Shown here one piece after another: positions 9,798-22,308 of a DNA stretch of 64,000 nucleotides. How positions within the stretch are numbered: the first letter of the stretch is position 1; each line of letters starts with the position of its first letter. Source of the stretch: Hypericum androsaemum (taxonomy: Eukaryota > Streptophyta > Magnoliopsida > Malpighiales > Hypericaceae). The stretch is from the NCBI GenBank assembly GCA_963995505.1, contig OZ023188.1:19605912-19669911 (forward strand). Reading direction: 5' to 3'. The notes beneath the pieces are model-generated. The model was not told the DNA's origin. It did no database searches and saw only the letters and a program-made list of their open reading frames with translations. The position numbers and the translations under genes are program-made.

Positions 9798-12700
9798 ATG
9801 ATGGAGAGGGCAGAGTCGGGGAAGAAGCTATACTCAAGGATGCGTCTCTGGGAATTCCCAGATCAGTACATCATTGAGCCCACTGATGGTTCCTCTGCCT
9901 CCCCTTTATCTGTTAGCCGCTCTGACGGTTCCTTGGATCTCATCGGTTCGTTCGTGTCTCTTATCCTCTCTCTCTCATTCATTCGGGATCCTTCCTTCAC
10001 TTGTCTCTTCTTTTGTTTTTCAATTGATTGCTTGTTTGTTGTGCATCCCTTTCTCTGCAGATGAGGTTCCTGAGTGCAACTCCCTTCGTGTTCCTAAGAT
10101 TATGACTGTTTATGGCGTGGTTGGGATGCTAAAGGTCGTAGCAGGTACATAATCCGATTCCTATGGACTTTGTCTACCACATTTAGCTGTACAAGCATAT
10201 ATATTAACGACGAGTGGTTTCGGTTTCGATTTGTGTGTGGATGTACTACTATTCAGAAAGAAGTTGTGTGTGGATTTTTCTTCCGGCTTTAACTGACACT
10301 TCCCCTTTTAATTTAGATCTGCTGTTCCTAGCTTTTAGTATGATATGACCCTCTCTTGATTTGGATTTCTACTTGTTTCCATTTCTTCTAGGATCGTACT
10401 TGGTTCTTATAACAGAGCGCGAATGCGTTGGGTCCTACTTGGGACACCCCATCTTCAAAGTTACATCGCTCAAGGTTTTTCCTTGTGACCATGCTCTGAA
10501 AACTGCTTCCGCAGAACAGGTATCCCACTTTGTTTTACCTTTCAGTTCGATGACTATGTTACTGGTGGATGGTTTCTGAAGTCCATAAGGGTTTAAACCT
10601 TGGCAGAAAAAGGTGGAGACTGAATTCTCTGCACTGCTTAGTGTTGCAGAAAGGACTCCTGGTCTCTATTTCTCATATGATGTCAATCTGACATTAAGGT
10701 GAATCTTCGTTCCATTTACTTTCTTTAACCTGTCATAACAGTGGTGGATTAGCTATCCTATTAAGTTAATTTACATGATCTGGTACCAACTCATGTGTTT
10801 ATGTTCTTAATGATGCATGCTGGAATTAGGTTATATGTTCGAGCAAGCAGGGTATTAAAATTTGACTATTTGGCATACTTTTTATTTGGACTTTTGGAGC
10901 TGTTCCTATCTGGATATCCAGAAGGACTCTCCCGCCTTCACCATTTCTAGTTCTGACCGAGAGTTTAGTTTTTCCTTATAATTTCTGATGTTGCAGTGCA
11001 CAGCGACTGCATGATCTTGGGGATGAGTCTAAATTGCTTCCTCTTTGGAGACAGGTAATGATTGAATTATAAGGAAGTCAAGTTACCTACTCTTTTTTTC
11101 TGTCAGTGATGAATTGTACTTCCAGTTTATTGAACAACTTTCTTTTTCGTTCTAATTCTGGTCACAGGCTGAACCCAGGTTTCTCTGGAATAACTACATG
11201 CTGGAAATGCTCATTGACAACAAGGTTCTCGTTCTCCCTTAGTTCAATCAATACTATCCTGAGCTATTCTATATGCTTTAGTCGTTAAATATAGCATTGG
11301 GCTGATCCTTGAAACTCTTTCTGCAGCTGGATCCTTACCTTCTTCCTGTTGTCCAAGGAAGTATCCTTTATGATTGTTTCTATTTTAAGTAATTTCGTTA
11401 TTGAGGCATTTTGTTTCCTGGATTTTATGGCATTTGGGTATACTTAACAATCTTAGGCTTTCAGCACTTCCAAGCAGCCATTGGCAAAGAAATAGTTGAC
11501 GTTACCCTGATAGCTAGGAGATGTACCAGAAGAACTGGTATCAAATCAATTCATGAGCTATATCTGATCCTTATGCTTTATTACTTTGGCTTTGAAATTA
11601 TATTTACGTCCGCCAGTAAATTAATAGTCCTAACCTACTTATTGTTTCCATCTTTCACAAGGAACTCGTATGTGGAGAAGAGGAGCTGATTCTGATGGTT
11701 ATGTTGCTAATTTTGTGGAGACAGAACAAATAGTGCAGATGAATGGATTCACTTCTTCATTTGTTCAGGTAACTGCATCAATTTACCGGCTCACCCTACG
11801 TATAGAAGAATGATTGTCGGTAAACTTAATGACCAGGCAGGATAAGGCTGTTACACAGTTTTTGTTTCTCAAATTGAGATGGCACAATCAGTTTATATTC
11901 AGGGATCTTGGTTCATGTGATCCTTTCAATCTTCTTGTTCCCATTTCTCATGATATTCTTACATCGATGTCTGCTATAGGTTCGGGGATCAATTCCATTT
12001 CTCTGGGAGCAGATTGTTGATTTGACATACAAGCCTAAGTTTGAGATTCTGCAACCTGAGGAAGCTGTTAGTATTTGCTTTCACCTATACTCTGATTGTG
12101 GTTGTATGTTAAGGAAATTTTCTATTCAGATAAGTTATTTAGCTGCTGTATATGTTATACAGCCTCGAGTACTGGAGCGGCATTTTCTGGATTTAAGAAA
12201 AAAATATGGAGCTGTTTTAGCGGTCGATCTTGTGAACAAGGTGCAAGTTATTCACTTTTATGTTATGTTTAATTCTGGCTTGTAAATGTTTAAATTCTTG
12301 TACATGACACCTCTTTCATTCACACGTTTCTCTTGCAGCATGGAGGTGAAGGACGTTTAAATGACAAATTTGCCAGTGCTATACAGCATGTCGCCAGTGA
12401 CGATGTAAGGTAGAACTTCTTTCCATGTGACCCTCCTCACTTAAAAAAAAAAAAACTCTTTCAAATTTTTTATGGCGTTAACAATGGGAATTATTGTAGA
12501 TATCTCCACTTCGACTTTCATAAAATCTGTGGACATGTTCACTTTGAGCGCCTATCCATTCTATATGAGCAGATTGAGGACTTCCTTGAAAATCATGGGT
12601 AAGAAGCAAGTTTTTGAATTTAAACATCTGCTGCTAAGTTTGCTCATACTGTCTGAGAGATGTTAATTGCTAATTTGCTATCAATGCTCAGCTTGGTTGT

Positions 12701-14786
12701 ACGTAGTTGATCTGCAGAAACCTACCGGGACTTTGATTTTCAATTGTTAGGTACCTTCTGTTAAATGAGAAAAGCGAGAAAATGAAGGAGCAAACTGGGG
12801 TTGTGAGGACCAACTGCATTGATTGCTTAGACCGTACAAATGTTACCCAGGTAGGTGCTTCATTTTTTAATAAACTCTTCCACAAGGTTCTGTGACAGAA
12901 GTAGCCTAAAGTGAAATTTTGTTTATTGATACATATCACGTCCGTTTGTGCCCCAAAGAGAGGAAAATTGGATAGAAAGTGCCTGTCATGGAGCCTATGG
13001 AAGGGCCATTTCGGAGTAGTGTTCAACCTTGATTACTTCTTAGAAAGCTCTGAAATGCCTATACTGTGAATTTTTGCCTGGCCTCCGTCACCCCCTCGTA
13101 CAATATCGCGGGCACTTTATATGCTGAATGTTATCTTGTCGTGTGATTCATTTTGCATAATGTAGCCTTATGCCTGTTATAACCATACCAACTGATGGTT
13201 GCAGAGCATGATAGGTAGAAGAATGTTAGAGCTGCAGCTCAGAAGGATCGGTGTTTTTGGAGCTGAGGAAACTGTTACCTCACATCCAAATTTTGATGAT
13301 TGCTTTAAGATATGTCAGTATATTCTCTCTCAATATCTATAAGCTATTTATTTCATCAGCATAAGTTCTGCACTTGCCTCATTCCTTGATTCTAAATTCT
13401 TCTGAAATTGATTTCTTGTGTTTGTGCTTTCAGTATGGGCAAATCATGGTGACGACATCAGCATTCAGTATTCTGGCACTCCAGCTCTAAAAGGCGACTT
13501 TGTAAGGTGCTTTTTGTTTCCTTGGCACTGCTTTATCATGACGGCCTCGGGAAATACAATGAACTTCTGGTGGCATTCAAGCGGGGGATTAAGCCTTAAG
13601 GAGACTGAGTTGCTTGGATATCTTAGCATTTGAGCAAAATAAATTGTATTGACATAACTCTGGAAGTTTTAGTTGCTAAACTGACAAACACATAACTGCA
13701 GATGTGGCCAGCGAACAATGCAAGGGATAGCTAAGGATGGTTGGAATGCCCTTGCTCGCTATTATTTGAACAATTTTGTCGATGGAACAAAACAGGTTAT
13801 GATTTGTCCTTCTATTTGACTAAAGATACTTTCATAGTGCAAGACTGGTGTTCGAGTTTTGTGATTTGGAATCTTAGCCATCATTTTATGGCTGGATGTT
13901 TTATTTCTTCCAAGCGTCTGTTTTGGTGTTTCATTATGAAAACGCGTGGGAATGACCTCGGCTGGTCATTTGTCCTATACATTCCTGACATTCTTGCTTG
14001 CTGCCTGGACTTGCTTGTGAAGGATGCAATTGATCTCTTACACGGACATTACATAGTTTCTGTAAGCCGAGACGTGGCCCCACCATCTCAAGCCTCGGGA
14101 ATCGAGGCAATAGCTGTGAGTTCCTTCCTTCCTCAGCTCAATTCATTTCACATGTTGTTCATCGTTCCATTAGCAAACAATAGCATCATCGTGAGAATCG
14201 ATGGTTCTTTAAGTCAATGGCCGAGTGTTTGTATGCCTTGCTTAAAGTATCTTCTCAGATCTGACCCTTGTTTTTCTCTTTGCAGTCGTTTCCGGTAGCT
14301 TTCTTCGTGGTATTGGTTGGGTTCTATCTCACATTAAGGTCACTTAGACAGGGTGAGTATTCTTGTCCAAATTAACATGATTAGACACATCTAGTCTTTA
14401 GGACTGATTCCTGCCGGGCTCCAGAAAGCTACAATATTTATTAGGAGTGATGGTTCGCTACCTGACCAATAGTTACATTAATGCTCTCAACAATTAAGTC
14501 TTGACTTGCAAGTTGCACCATTTCTCCTTCAGTAATAAAACCACAGCCATTATGCTAATTAACAGAGGAAAGAAAGCAACACCGAACTGTTTGTGCTCGT
14601 CTTTGAACACCCTTGTGCTGATAGTTAATGACATTGATGACTTTCTACTCTGCAGCTCCAAATGATTTTCGGCACCTGTTCTTCTCTCTTCTGTGGGCCG
14701 GCATTAGCTTCGGTATTGCAGCATTTGTGAGGACTAACGGACGAATTTTCTGCAATCGACCTCGTCTGCATAAGCCCCGACGATAA
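9798..14786 (+). CDS. RHD4: SAC-domain phosphoinositide phosphatase, RHD4/SAC7 type
   Basis: Membrane phosphoinositide phosphatase; plant RHD4/SAC7 relatives hydrolyse PI4P and related lipids on secretory membranes and are needed for root-hair tip growth. Twenty exons: 9798-9945, 10061-10144, 10392-10519, 10607-10698, 10997-11054, 11168-11224, 11327-11360, 11457-11537, 11662-11768, 11980-12066, 12163-12240, 12339-12409, 12500-12598, 12751-12850, 13205-13313, 13434-13506, 13702-13795, 14023-14115, 14286-14352, 14656-14786. They sum to 1791 nt, 596 residues, the family's usual size, with every junction in phase. The catalytic P-loop [12 protein letters not shown] is at residues 394-405 (C397-x5-R403). 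Upstream are conserved blocks such as RRCTRRTG and FVETEQIV. Two hydrophobic C-terminal segments (about 533-552 and 560-578) followed by a basic tail fit the tail-anchored SAC6/7/8 subgroup. Which of the three it is, RHD4 or SAC6/SAC8, needs a tree. Confidence 0.9.
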
Positions 14787-15010
14787 GTTTAAGCTTTTGC
14801 TCAGAAAAAATACAACAATCGCACTTCTTTTGTGAAAAAAATAATAATAATTGATTTCCGCAAGTTTTGTATTTCTGTACTTGTATGTTCTTGGCTCTCC
14901 AATCTGGGGCCTCACGTTCCTGATTGATTGTATGTAAACATTAGATGATTTGCAGAACATTGATTATGTTGAATAACTGTTGCGTTCGGAAATGGTCGTC
15001 TTCCCCGATG

Positions 15011-15361
15011 ATTCCTGTTTGTTCCGGATTCTAGTTCGACAGCAATCAGGGCTTATATTCCTGTTTGTTCCGGATTCCAGTTCGACAGCAATCAGGGCTT
15101 ATATTCCTGTTTGTTCCGGATTCTAGTTCGACAGCAATCAGGGCTTATATTCCTGTTTGACAGCAATCAGGGCTTATATTCCTGTTTGTTCCGGATTCCA
15201 GTTCGACTGCAATCAGGGCTTATATTCCTGTTTGTTCCGGATTCCAGTTCGACAGCAATCAGGGCTTATATTCCTGTTTGTTCCGGATTCCAGTTCGACA
15301 GCAATCAGGGCTTATATTCCTGTTTGTTCCGGATTCCAGTTCGACAGCAATCAGGGCTTAC
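15011..15361. repeat. 46-bp minisatellite, eight units, 3' of the SAC gene
   Basis: Units start at 15011, 15057, 15103, 15149, 15178, 15224, 15270 and 15316. The period is 46 bp except the 15149 unit, which lost 17 bp and is 29 bp long. Copies differ mainly by tctag versus tccag, so the array expanded recently. It begins about 225 bp after the SAC stop codon and may be in or just beyond the 3' UTR. It opens reading frames but is not coding. Confidence 0.95.
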
Positions 15362-15980
15362 TGAAGAGTACGTGAAAGGGCTGCAACATGGACTACTGAA
15401 GAGGTTCCTTTTTAGATGACGCTTTGGTTGTGACCTTTGCGTTGCCGATAGAAAGGTCAACATCGCATGAGATCAACGTCTCCCGATCCTAAACCCAGTC
15501 GAAGCTCTCAACTACGACGAGGAGTCATCCCACCCGCCATCTTTTCAAGTCATGAAATTTGAGCTTCACTTCCATCTAATGCGATCCAAGTGATAATTGC
15601 AGACTTCAATTCTCAAAAGACACAAAATCCCTATTATTCCAACAAAACATTTGCAGCAACAAGTATATTCTATTAAAAAAAATAGCAATGCCCTGCCTCG
15701 GGACCTACCTGCCAGCACTTACATTTTACATTTAGCATTCAATTCTCATCAGAGTTTGTTGTGGGGAAAAGGGGTATAAAAACTTCGGTTACTTGACGGT
15801 CCGGAGTGATCATTCCAAAATCGGCCTAACGGAAAGGGTGAAAAAAGAGCTACGAACCTTAGACGTTCAATCTAAGGGAGAGAGAGAGAAAAGAGAGCTA
15901 TGCTAACAAGAGAAAAAAGATAAGTTGTTGTTTGATGTGTTGGTCATGATGTGTTCTTGTGCCCATCCCCTCCTTTTATA

Positions 15981-16500
15981 GACGATGCCAACCTGACTCA
16001 TGATGAGAAACTCTAGCCGCCTCAGACGATGCCTACTTGGGTCCAGCTCATGATGGAAAACCACCTCAGACGATGCCAACTTGGCTCTGACTCATGATGA
16101 GAAATCCTAAACTGCCTCAGACGATGCCAACCTGGCTCCGGCTCATGATGAGAAACTCTAACCGTCTCAGACGATGCCAACCTGGCTCCGGCTCATGATG
16201 AGAAATCCTAAACCGCCTCAGACGATGCCAACTTGACTCCGACTCATGATGAAAAATACAAACCGCTTAGTCGTATAAACCGCCTTAGTCATATCGATGA
16301 CGTCGACTTGGCTCCGGCTCATGATAAAAAACACAAATCGCCTTAGTCATGACGTCAACTTGGCTCCGACTTATGATGAGGAACACAAACTGCCTTAGTC
16401 GTATCGATGCCCAAACTGCCTTAGTCACATTGAGGACGCCGACTTAGCCTCATCTCATGATGAGAAACCCGAACCGCTTTAGCCATATTGATGACGCCGG
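15981..16500. repeat. Degenerate 43-50-bp tandem repeats
   Basis: About ten units based on gacgatgccaacttggctcc followed by ctcatgatgagaaa and accgcctca. Spacing is 43-50 bp, and later units are shortened and diverged (accgccttagtc). It lies within the LTR-like segment. Confidence 0.85.
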
Positions 16501-16636
16501 CGTGGTTCCGCCTTAGTGAGTCCGACCCGGCGAGTCCAATGAGCCCAACGTCCAAGGAGCCTGATGAGCCAGGCGAACCCAAAACCGCAGACTGGCTTAA
16601 CCCAAACACGAGACTACTTTCGAATCCTGAAACTCC

Positions 16637-16805
16637 CCACTGTAGGCGACGAGTTGGACACTATCCATCGTAGGCAACGAGTTGGACACCACCCATACAC
16701 CATCCATCGTAGGCGATGAGTTGGACACCACCCATCGTAGGCGACGAGTTGGACACCATCCACGGTAGGCAACGAGTTGGACACCACCCATCGTAGGTGA
16801 CGAGT
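16637..16805. repeat. 27-29-bp tandem repeats
   Basis: Six copies of atcgtaggcgacgagttgga with cacc spacers. It lies within the same LTR-like segment as the preceding array but has an unrelated unit. Confidence 0.9.
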
Positions 16806-17503
16806 AAGCCAACAAGCTAGACATCCTAGATCCGAAGATAAGCTCTGCCAAAAATGAATCGACCCAACTCAAACCCATAATTATTTTGAGTCTCGAGCAT
16901 GAAGAGTAAGTTGGTGAGCAAATGAGCGGGCGAGCTCACCTCCAATCACACCAAGATGAGCAGCTCGCTCCCAACCATAGCAAGGCGAGCTTGCTCGCTC
17001 AACCAGGCGAGTTTGTCTTCAAATGGAATTTTGACCTTCTTCCGCTACGAATCTGAAGAAACCGTAAATGAAGTGTGTTAAGCAGGCAGATTGGACCAGG
17101 CGGACCGCCCGCTCGCCCAAGACCAGGCAGACTCGCCCACTCGCTCTAAAACCAGGCGGACTCATCTTGATGTGAATTTTGGACCATGCTACTTCTCGAA
17201 TCTGAAAAAGTCGTAAACTACAAAGTTGTAGGTCCTTCTCTTATCTTTCCATAGTCGAAAGAATCAGCTCAATCCAATGCTTGAGTCAAAAGATATGACT
17301 AATCTATCAAAATCCGATAGAGCCGAACCCGTCACCAGCGAGTTCAACCAGGTACCAAGGCGAGCTCGACCAACCGGGTACCAAGACAAGCTTGGCCAAC
17401 CAGGTACCAAGACGAGCTCGGCCAACTGGTCACAACCTAGGCAAACTTAAAGCTGAAATAAGCCGGCTCAACTCAAAAGCATGGTTATTTTTGGGTTCCA
17501 ACA

Positions 17504-19943
17504 ATGCCCTCCGCACGTTAACGCTTTGGTACGATCAGGTGAGAAGCGTTGACATGGTCCTTTATCTCCGGCTTTGACATCCTTCAACTAACTTGGACCA
17601 GAATAAAGATGAGTAGCTCGATGAGGTCTAGGCTATCGTCCTGAGGACATGCCCGGCCGGTTTATAGGGTGACAAGGTGTAGACCTCCAATCGTCTTATC
17701 ACCTTATCTAACGCCTATTTTTCATGAGTATGACAGAGGGCTTGTCCCCGGGTGCGGAAAATTGTAACCCCACCCCACCCCACAGACGGATGGATGGAAT
17801 ATACGTAAAAATGGGAGCTTTGACCAAGTGGGAATTAAAAGGAGAAAACTTTGAGTCAACTCAACATCAGAGGAAGAAACCCATCCAAATCCACGTGAGG
17901 AATAATACAAAGGAATCGAGCGAGACAAAGGAAAAGGGTTTGAACATCGAACACCAAGCAGACGACACTGACGGAGAAAGAAAAAACAAATAAAAAGTCA
18001 ATACCAGGATGAGAGAAGAGAGTACCTGCTCGCGGGACATGGAACCATTCTTGGGCTGTCTTCGCTCGCTGCTGCTGCTCCGTATTTTATTTTATTTATT
18101 TATAGGTTCCCCTGTCTCTCACTGTTTATTTTTCCGGTGGAAATTATCCGGTCCGAATATTTGTTCGGTCGTTTTAATTAATTCCGTTGTACAATAAATG
18201 AGTTTTGCCAATTTTATTTTAATTTAATTGTATGGTCGACCTTGAAATTTGAAGTTAAATTTAGTCTAAAGCCATTGATAATATGTTGTTAGTCTTAACT
18301 TTTTGTTAAGGTAAGGGATGTTTTTTCCTACATTACTTGGAAGGTCGTGCATGCGTCGGCTGCTGGCACTGGTTTATTGCCATTGTGCACGAGTATGACT
18401 ATAATAAGATTAGATTTTTGCTATTTTTATTGCTTTCCCTTTCGATTGATATATTATAATAGTAGTTTTTTTTAGAATTAATAGTAGATTTTATTGGATC
18501 AGCAAATTATCAATATTTTTTTATTTTTAGAATGAGCAAATTGTCAGCTTGAGCACATGGAACGAGTAGCCGTCCACGGTGACGCTGACTGTTGAATATA
18601 AGATTGGGTGGGTGACAATTTTATATTATTAAAAATATTGTACAATTCAATCACGTATTGTATTATTGGAAAACACGTCGTAATCGCTCTGGATCCTTCC
18701 ATTGTCTGTCACTATACCATAGTCCATAACACTATTGTTATCCAACTATTAATCAATTTTGAATTATTCATTTTCGTAAATATTATTGATAATGTATTTT
18801 AGAGTATAATATAGTTTAGAGTTGTTTTTTAAAGGGTATTTTTTAGTGTCTTGTTGTTTTCGTAGACTAACTAGTTTTCTTTTTTAGGGGAGTTGGCGAG
18901 GTCCAGATCTGGCTTGGCTTTACATAAAAGCCCAAAGGGAAAGGACTCCGCGCAACTCTTTCCGGATGGATTGTGTCTTTGAATTTTATTTACCAATAGT
19001 TTCTACTGTCGGCCAAAGCAATCATGGAAGTTGTCATGTAACCAACTCAAAAATTGAATTATGGTCCCCATTTCTAAAATTTGTGTTGGGTTTGAATGAA
19101 AATTCAATGCAATCCCAAAGTAAAAAGGTCCAAAGTCCAAAAGCTCAAAAAAAGAAATGGAAAGTGTCATCCCACATTGGAAAGTGGCACCAACATTTTT
19201 TAGTTTATAAGGAGGAAATTCTTGTTGACTAGAAAATAAGTTGACCACCAGGAGGAAAGCCAACTCGGACTGCGAACGCGCACGCGCGTGTTTACGAGTG
19301 ATTATATTACAAATAATAATATATGTTATTCATATAACTATTGAATTGTTGTTCAGCCCAGAAATTAATAATCAAATTTATATTAATTAATATCCTACCA
19401 ATTTTTTGTCACTTATTTCTTTTACATCAATTTTGATGTTTATTTTATTTTATTTATTGCTCGTCAATCACATTATGTAATCTATAGATACGTAGTGGAT
19501 TATCGTTAAAAATGTACTGAACTGAGGTTTTTGTGTGTAAATTTAGTGAAAAGATTATGGAAAGATTATTAATCTTAGTTATTTCTATAATTTTTTCTAT
19601 TTAGTAGATCTTACGATCCGTGTTACGATTCTACGATCTACGCTTTCTCTATGCCCGAACGATCTTTAGTGGGATCCCGATTTTGACAATCTTGCTATAC
19701 ACAACATTGCTCAACCTGCTAAAGCTATGAGAGAGAGACGTGTGATGTAACGATCTCTACAAACTTCTCTCCACATTTGGGACACATGAATACGTATATG
19801 ATTACAACATAGGAATACAAATAATCAGCATGAATTATCTATCTCCTGGGCGAAAAATGGAAACTGAGGGCCATCTTCCAAATATCTACTAACTAAACTC
19901 CAACCTTTGATAGATGTTTGGCAATCCCAGTATGGTGTATGAG
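17504..19943. other. Intergenic region, no supported gene
   Basis: 17504-17720 may still belong to the adjacent retroelement. 17720-18200 is richer in G and C, with small unsupported reading frames. 18200-19900 is AT-rich and featureless apart from short homopolymers. The last part includes the 3' flank of the kinase gene. Confidence 0.45.
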
Positions 19944-22308
19944 CTACCTTACGGCCCTGGACCGACCGGGCGGATGGCTGTGATGGTGATAGAGCTTAGC
20001 AGGCAACGGCAACGGCAAAGGCGAAGCAGCAGAACCACTTGCATTCCCTCTCGGTTGTTCCTTCGTTGCATCCAGCTGCTCCAACACCTCCAGCACTTCT
20101 TTCATGGAGGGCCGGTTCCCAGGCTCATGCTCGAGGCATTTACGAGCAACCTGACCTATTTGTAACATGGCCTTGGATGAATATTGGCCCTCCATCCTTG
20201 AATCCATCACTGACTTCAGTTTCCGTTTGCTTAGTAGCACAGGCTTCAACCACTCCACTAAATTGTGCTGTCCTGTGGGGCGCTTTGTGTCGAATGCCCT
20301 CAAGCCTGTGATAATTTCCAGAAGCACCACCCCAAATCCATACACATCGCTCTTCACATATAGATGACCTGTTTCGTTCCATGGCGAATTTGGCATGCAA
20401 CTAGATGACTCAGTGAATGGACATTTTATTGGCATTCAAGCAAATGGAAGGAATAAATACGAATCAAGGCATACATACCCGTAGCAATGTATTCCGGGGC
20501 AGCATATCCATAAGTGCCCATGACCCTGGTTGTAACATGTGTATCTCCTCCAAGAGGCCCCAACTTGGCTAGTCCGAAATCTGATATTTTCGCATTATAG
20601 TTCTGTCGAAAACAACGAGTCAACAGATTTGTCCAGATACAGGGTGGTTAAAATTGGCATTAAGAACCTCGCTATGTTTAATGATTGATTTTTCCTGCTC
20701 CCGGCTACACCTACAGTAAATGGCTTAGGCACCTAGTGTCCATTTTCTCTGAAGGACAGTAGACAATGATAACCAGCAAAACCAATAGACACAAAGACAG
20801 ACAGGGACAAGGTCATTCAATAAACCATCATCAAGAGCAGTGGCACAACTCCGTGCAGTGCTGCTTCTTTGTCGGGAATAATCAAGTCTTTTTTTTAAAA
20901 AAACTTAGGACAAGTTAGCCTAATGCAGGTGATTGAACCCTTGAAGAGAGATGACTCTTTGGCAGAAACTAACCATTACTGAAACGGGACAGACACTACT
21001 ACAAGTTTTAAGTTATTGGTACATAGCAGCTGTTCTCGTTATCTTTGCAACGGCGTCACAAGATAGTAGATGGAGAGAACAAAGTATGCCTAGAAAAAAC
21101 CACAAACAACCTAAAAAGGGGACGGATTAGCTCTGTTGATTAAGTTTGCCTCGCAATCCCCAAGTATCAATGACAAAATGGACAATCCTAGAAACCACGT
21201 GAAAAAGTTAACAAAATAAATGAAGATCCATCAGATGCAGAAACTAACCACATCGAGCAGGATGTTGGAGGCCTTGAAATCTCTGTAGATTATTTGCTTC
21301 TCTGAAGAGTGAAGAAAAGCGAGACCTCTAGCTGCTCCGATTGCTATCTTGAGCCGCAAATCCCATGGTAAGGGTTGGATCGAATGGTGCCCTGTGCACA
21401 GAAAGAAGACAAAGTTGAAATGCAGAATGTGCCAGGCCAGTTCTCAAGTTCTATTCTTTCCTCCTACACATACTAATCGGTGTCAACTATTTGTTATATG
21501 TTTCGAACGGTTCTTACTTCTGAAGAGATGGTTCTCCAAGCTTCCCATCTGCAGGAATTCGTAAACCAGAAGCAATTCTCTCTCCTCCCAGCAGTATCCC
21601 AGCAACTTGACCAAGTTGGGATGAGATAATTTTCCAAGAAAGTTCACCTCCGACTGCATCTCTCATTCCAGGCAGAACTCATCATCATCAGCAGCAGCTT
21701 AGCAGGGAATCAATCTAAAAGTAAGCATGATGATGATGATCAAGTAAAAGCCAAAGAAGGGTAAAGCACCTGCCATTCTCCAAAGCCTTGACCATTATCA
21801 GGGTTGAGCTTCTTGATGGCGACCCCCAGACCTGTGCCGGGCCTTGAAGGGGCAAGCGTCTTCTCGTCGAGCCACCCTTTGTAGACCCGCCCGAACCCGC
21901 CCTCGCCCAGAAGGCTATCTGGCCTGAAATTCTTAGAGGCGCTCTTCAGGTCGGCGAAAGTGAACACCTTGAGGTCGGGGGACTCCAGAATCCGCCCATT
22001 GGAGATGCTCTCGCTCCCTCCTGCCTCCGAGAATTGACTCCGGCTCGTGGTGGCTGTCGTCGCCGACGAGTCCGTCGTCGTGCTCCTGGTAAATATCGAA
22101 GTCCCTGCAAAAGTTGACCAAGCAACAGAAAAATATATTTTAGTTTGACTAAAAGGTATCCACCCTAGAGCTAGAAGAAGTCGACCAGAAAAGTATGTGT
22201 ATGATATGGTGTACCTGAGGCTGAGGAGGAAGGGTTGGAGTGGAGGGCGGAGCTGGGCTTTTCTGGGTCGTGGGCGGAGGCGGAGGCGGAGTTGTGACAA
22301 TTCCCCAT
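19944..22308 (-). CDS. Receptor-like cytoplasmic kinase (RLCK-VII), CST/CX32-like
   Basis: Ser/Thr protein kinase expected at the plasma membrane. Six exons on the minus strand: 22308-22215, 22104-21770, 21653-21518, 21391-21249, 20602-20479, 20368-19944, total 1257 nt, 418 residues. The N-terminus MGNC is a myristoylation plus palmitoylation signal, supporting the start. Kinase motifs: [11 protein letters not shown] (about 98-108), VAIKK (K129), YRDFKASN with catalytic D226, DFG at 244-246, and [15 protein letters not shown] in place of HRDLK and NHLFRR before the catalytic loop are RLCK-VII signatures. The FTFADLKSA block and the [14 protein letters not shown] insert recall Arabidopsis CST/CX32, which dampens receptor kinase signalling in abscission. 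The family is secure, the precise orthologue moderately so. The C-terminal 30 residues are Pro/Leu/His-rich and unconserved. Confidence 0.9.

Larger units (their letters stand above)
15757..17503 (-). mobile_element. Probable LTR of a large retrotransposon, minus orientation
   Basis: Read on the minus strand, this begins tgttggaaccc at 17503 and ends cccacaaca at 15757, giving the TG...CA form with TGTTG/CAACA ends. Within it a TATA-like tataaaagga lies at 15980-15971, followed by a C/T-rich leader-like stretch, as in LTR U3-R regions. The segment contains two minisatellites (separate entries) and a block near 17190-17230 with aaagtcgtaaactacaaagt, which also occurs in the 26.7-27.2 kb repeat. 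I see no matching direct repeats at its ends and no coding region, so solo LTR versus deleted element is unresolved. Confidence 0.45.

Noticed and set aside
15111..15419. Open frames with repeated FRIPVRQQSGL peptides
   Set aside because: Produced by the 46-bp minisatellite. The period is not a multiple of three and there is no gene context.
16637..16805. Regularly spaced repeats that might suggest a CRISPR array
   Set aside because: Plant nuclear context, degenerate units with no unique spacers, and no cas genes. These are ordinary tandem repeats.
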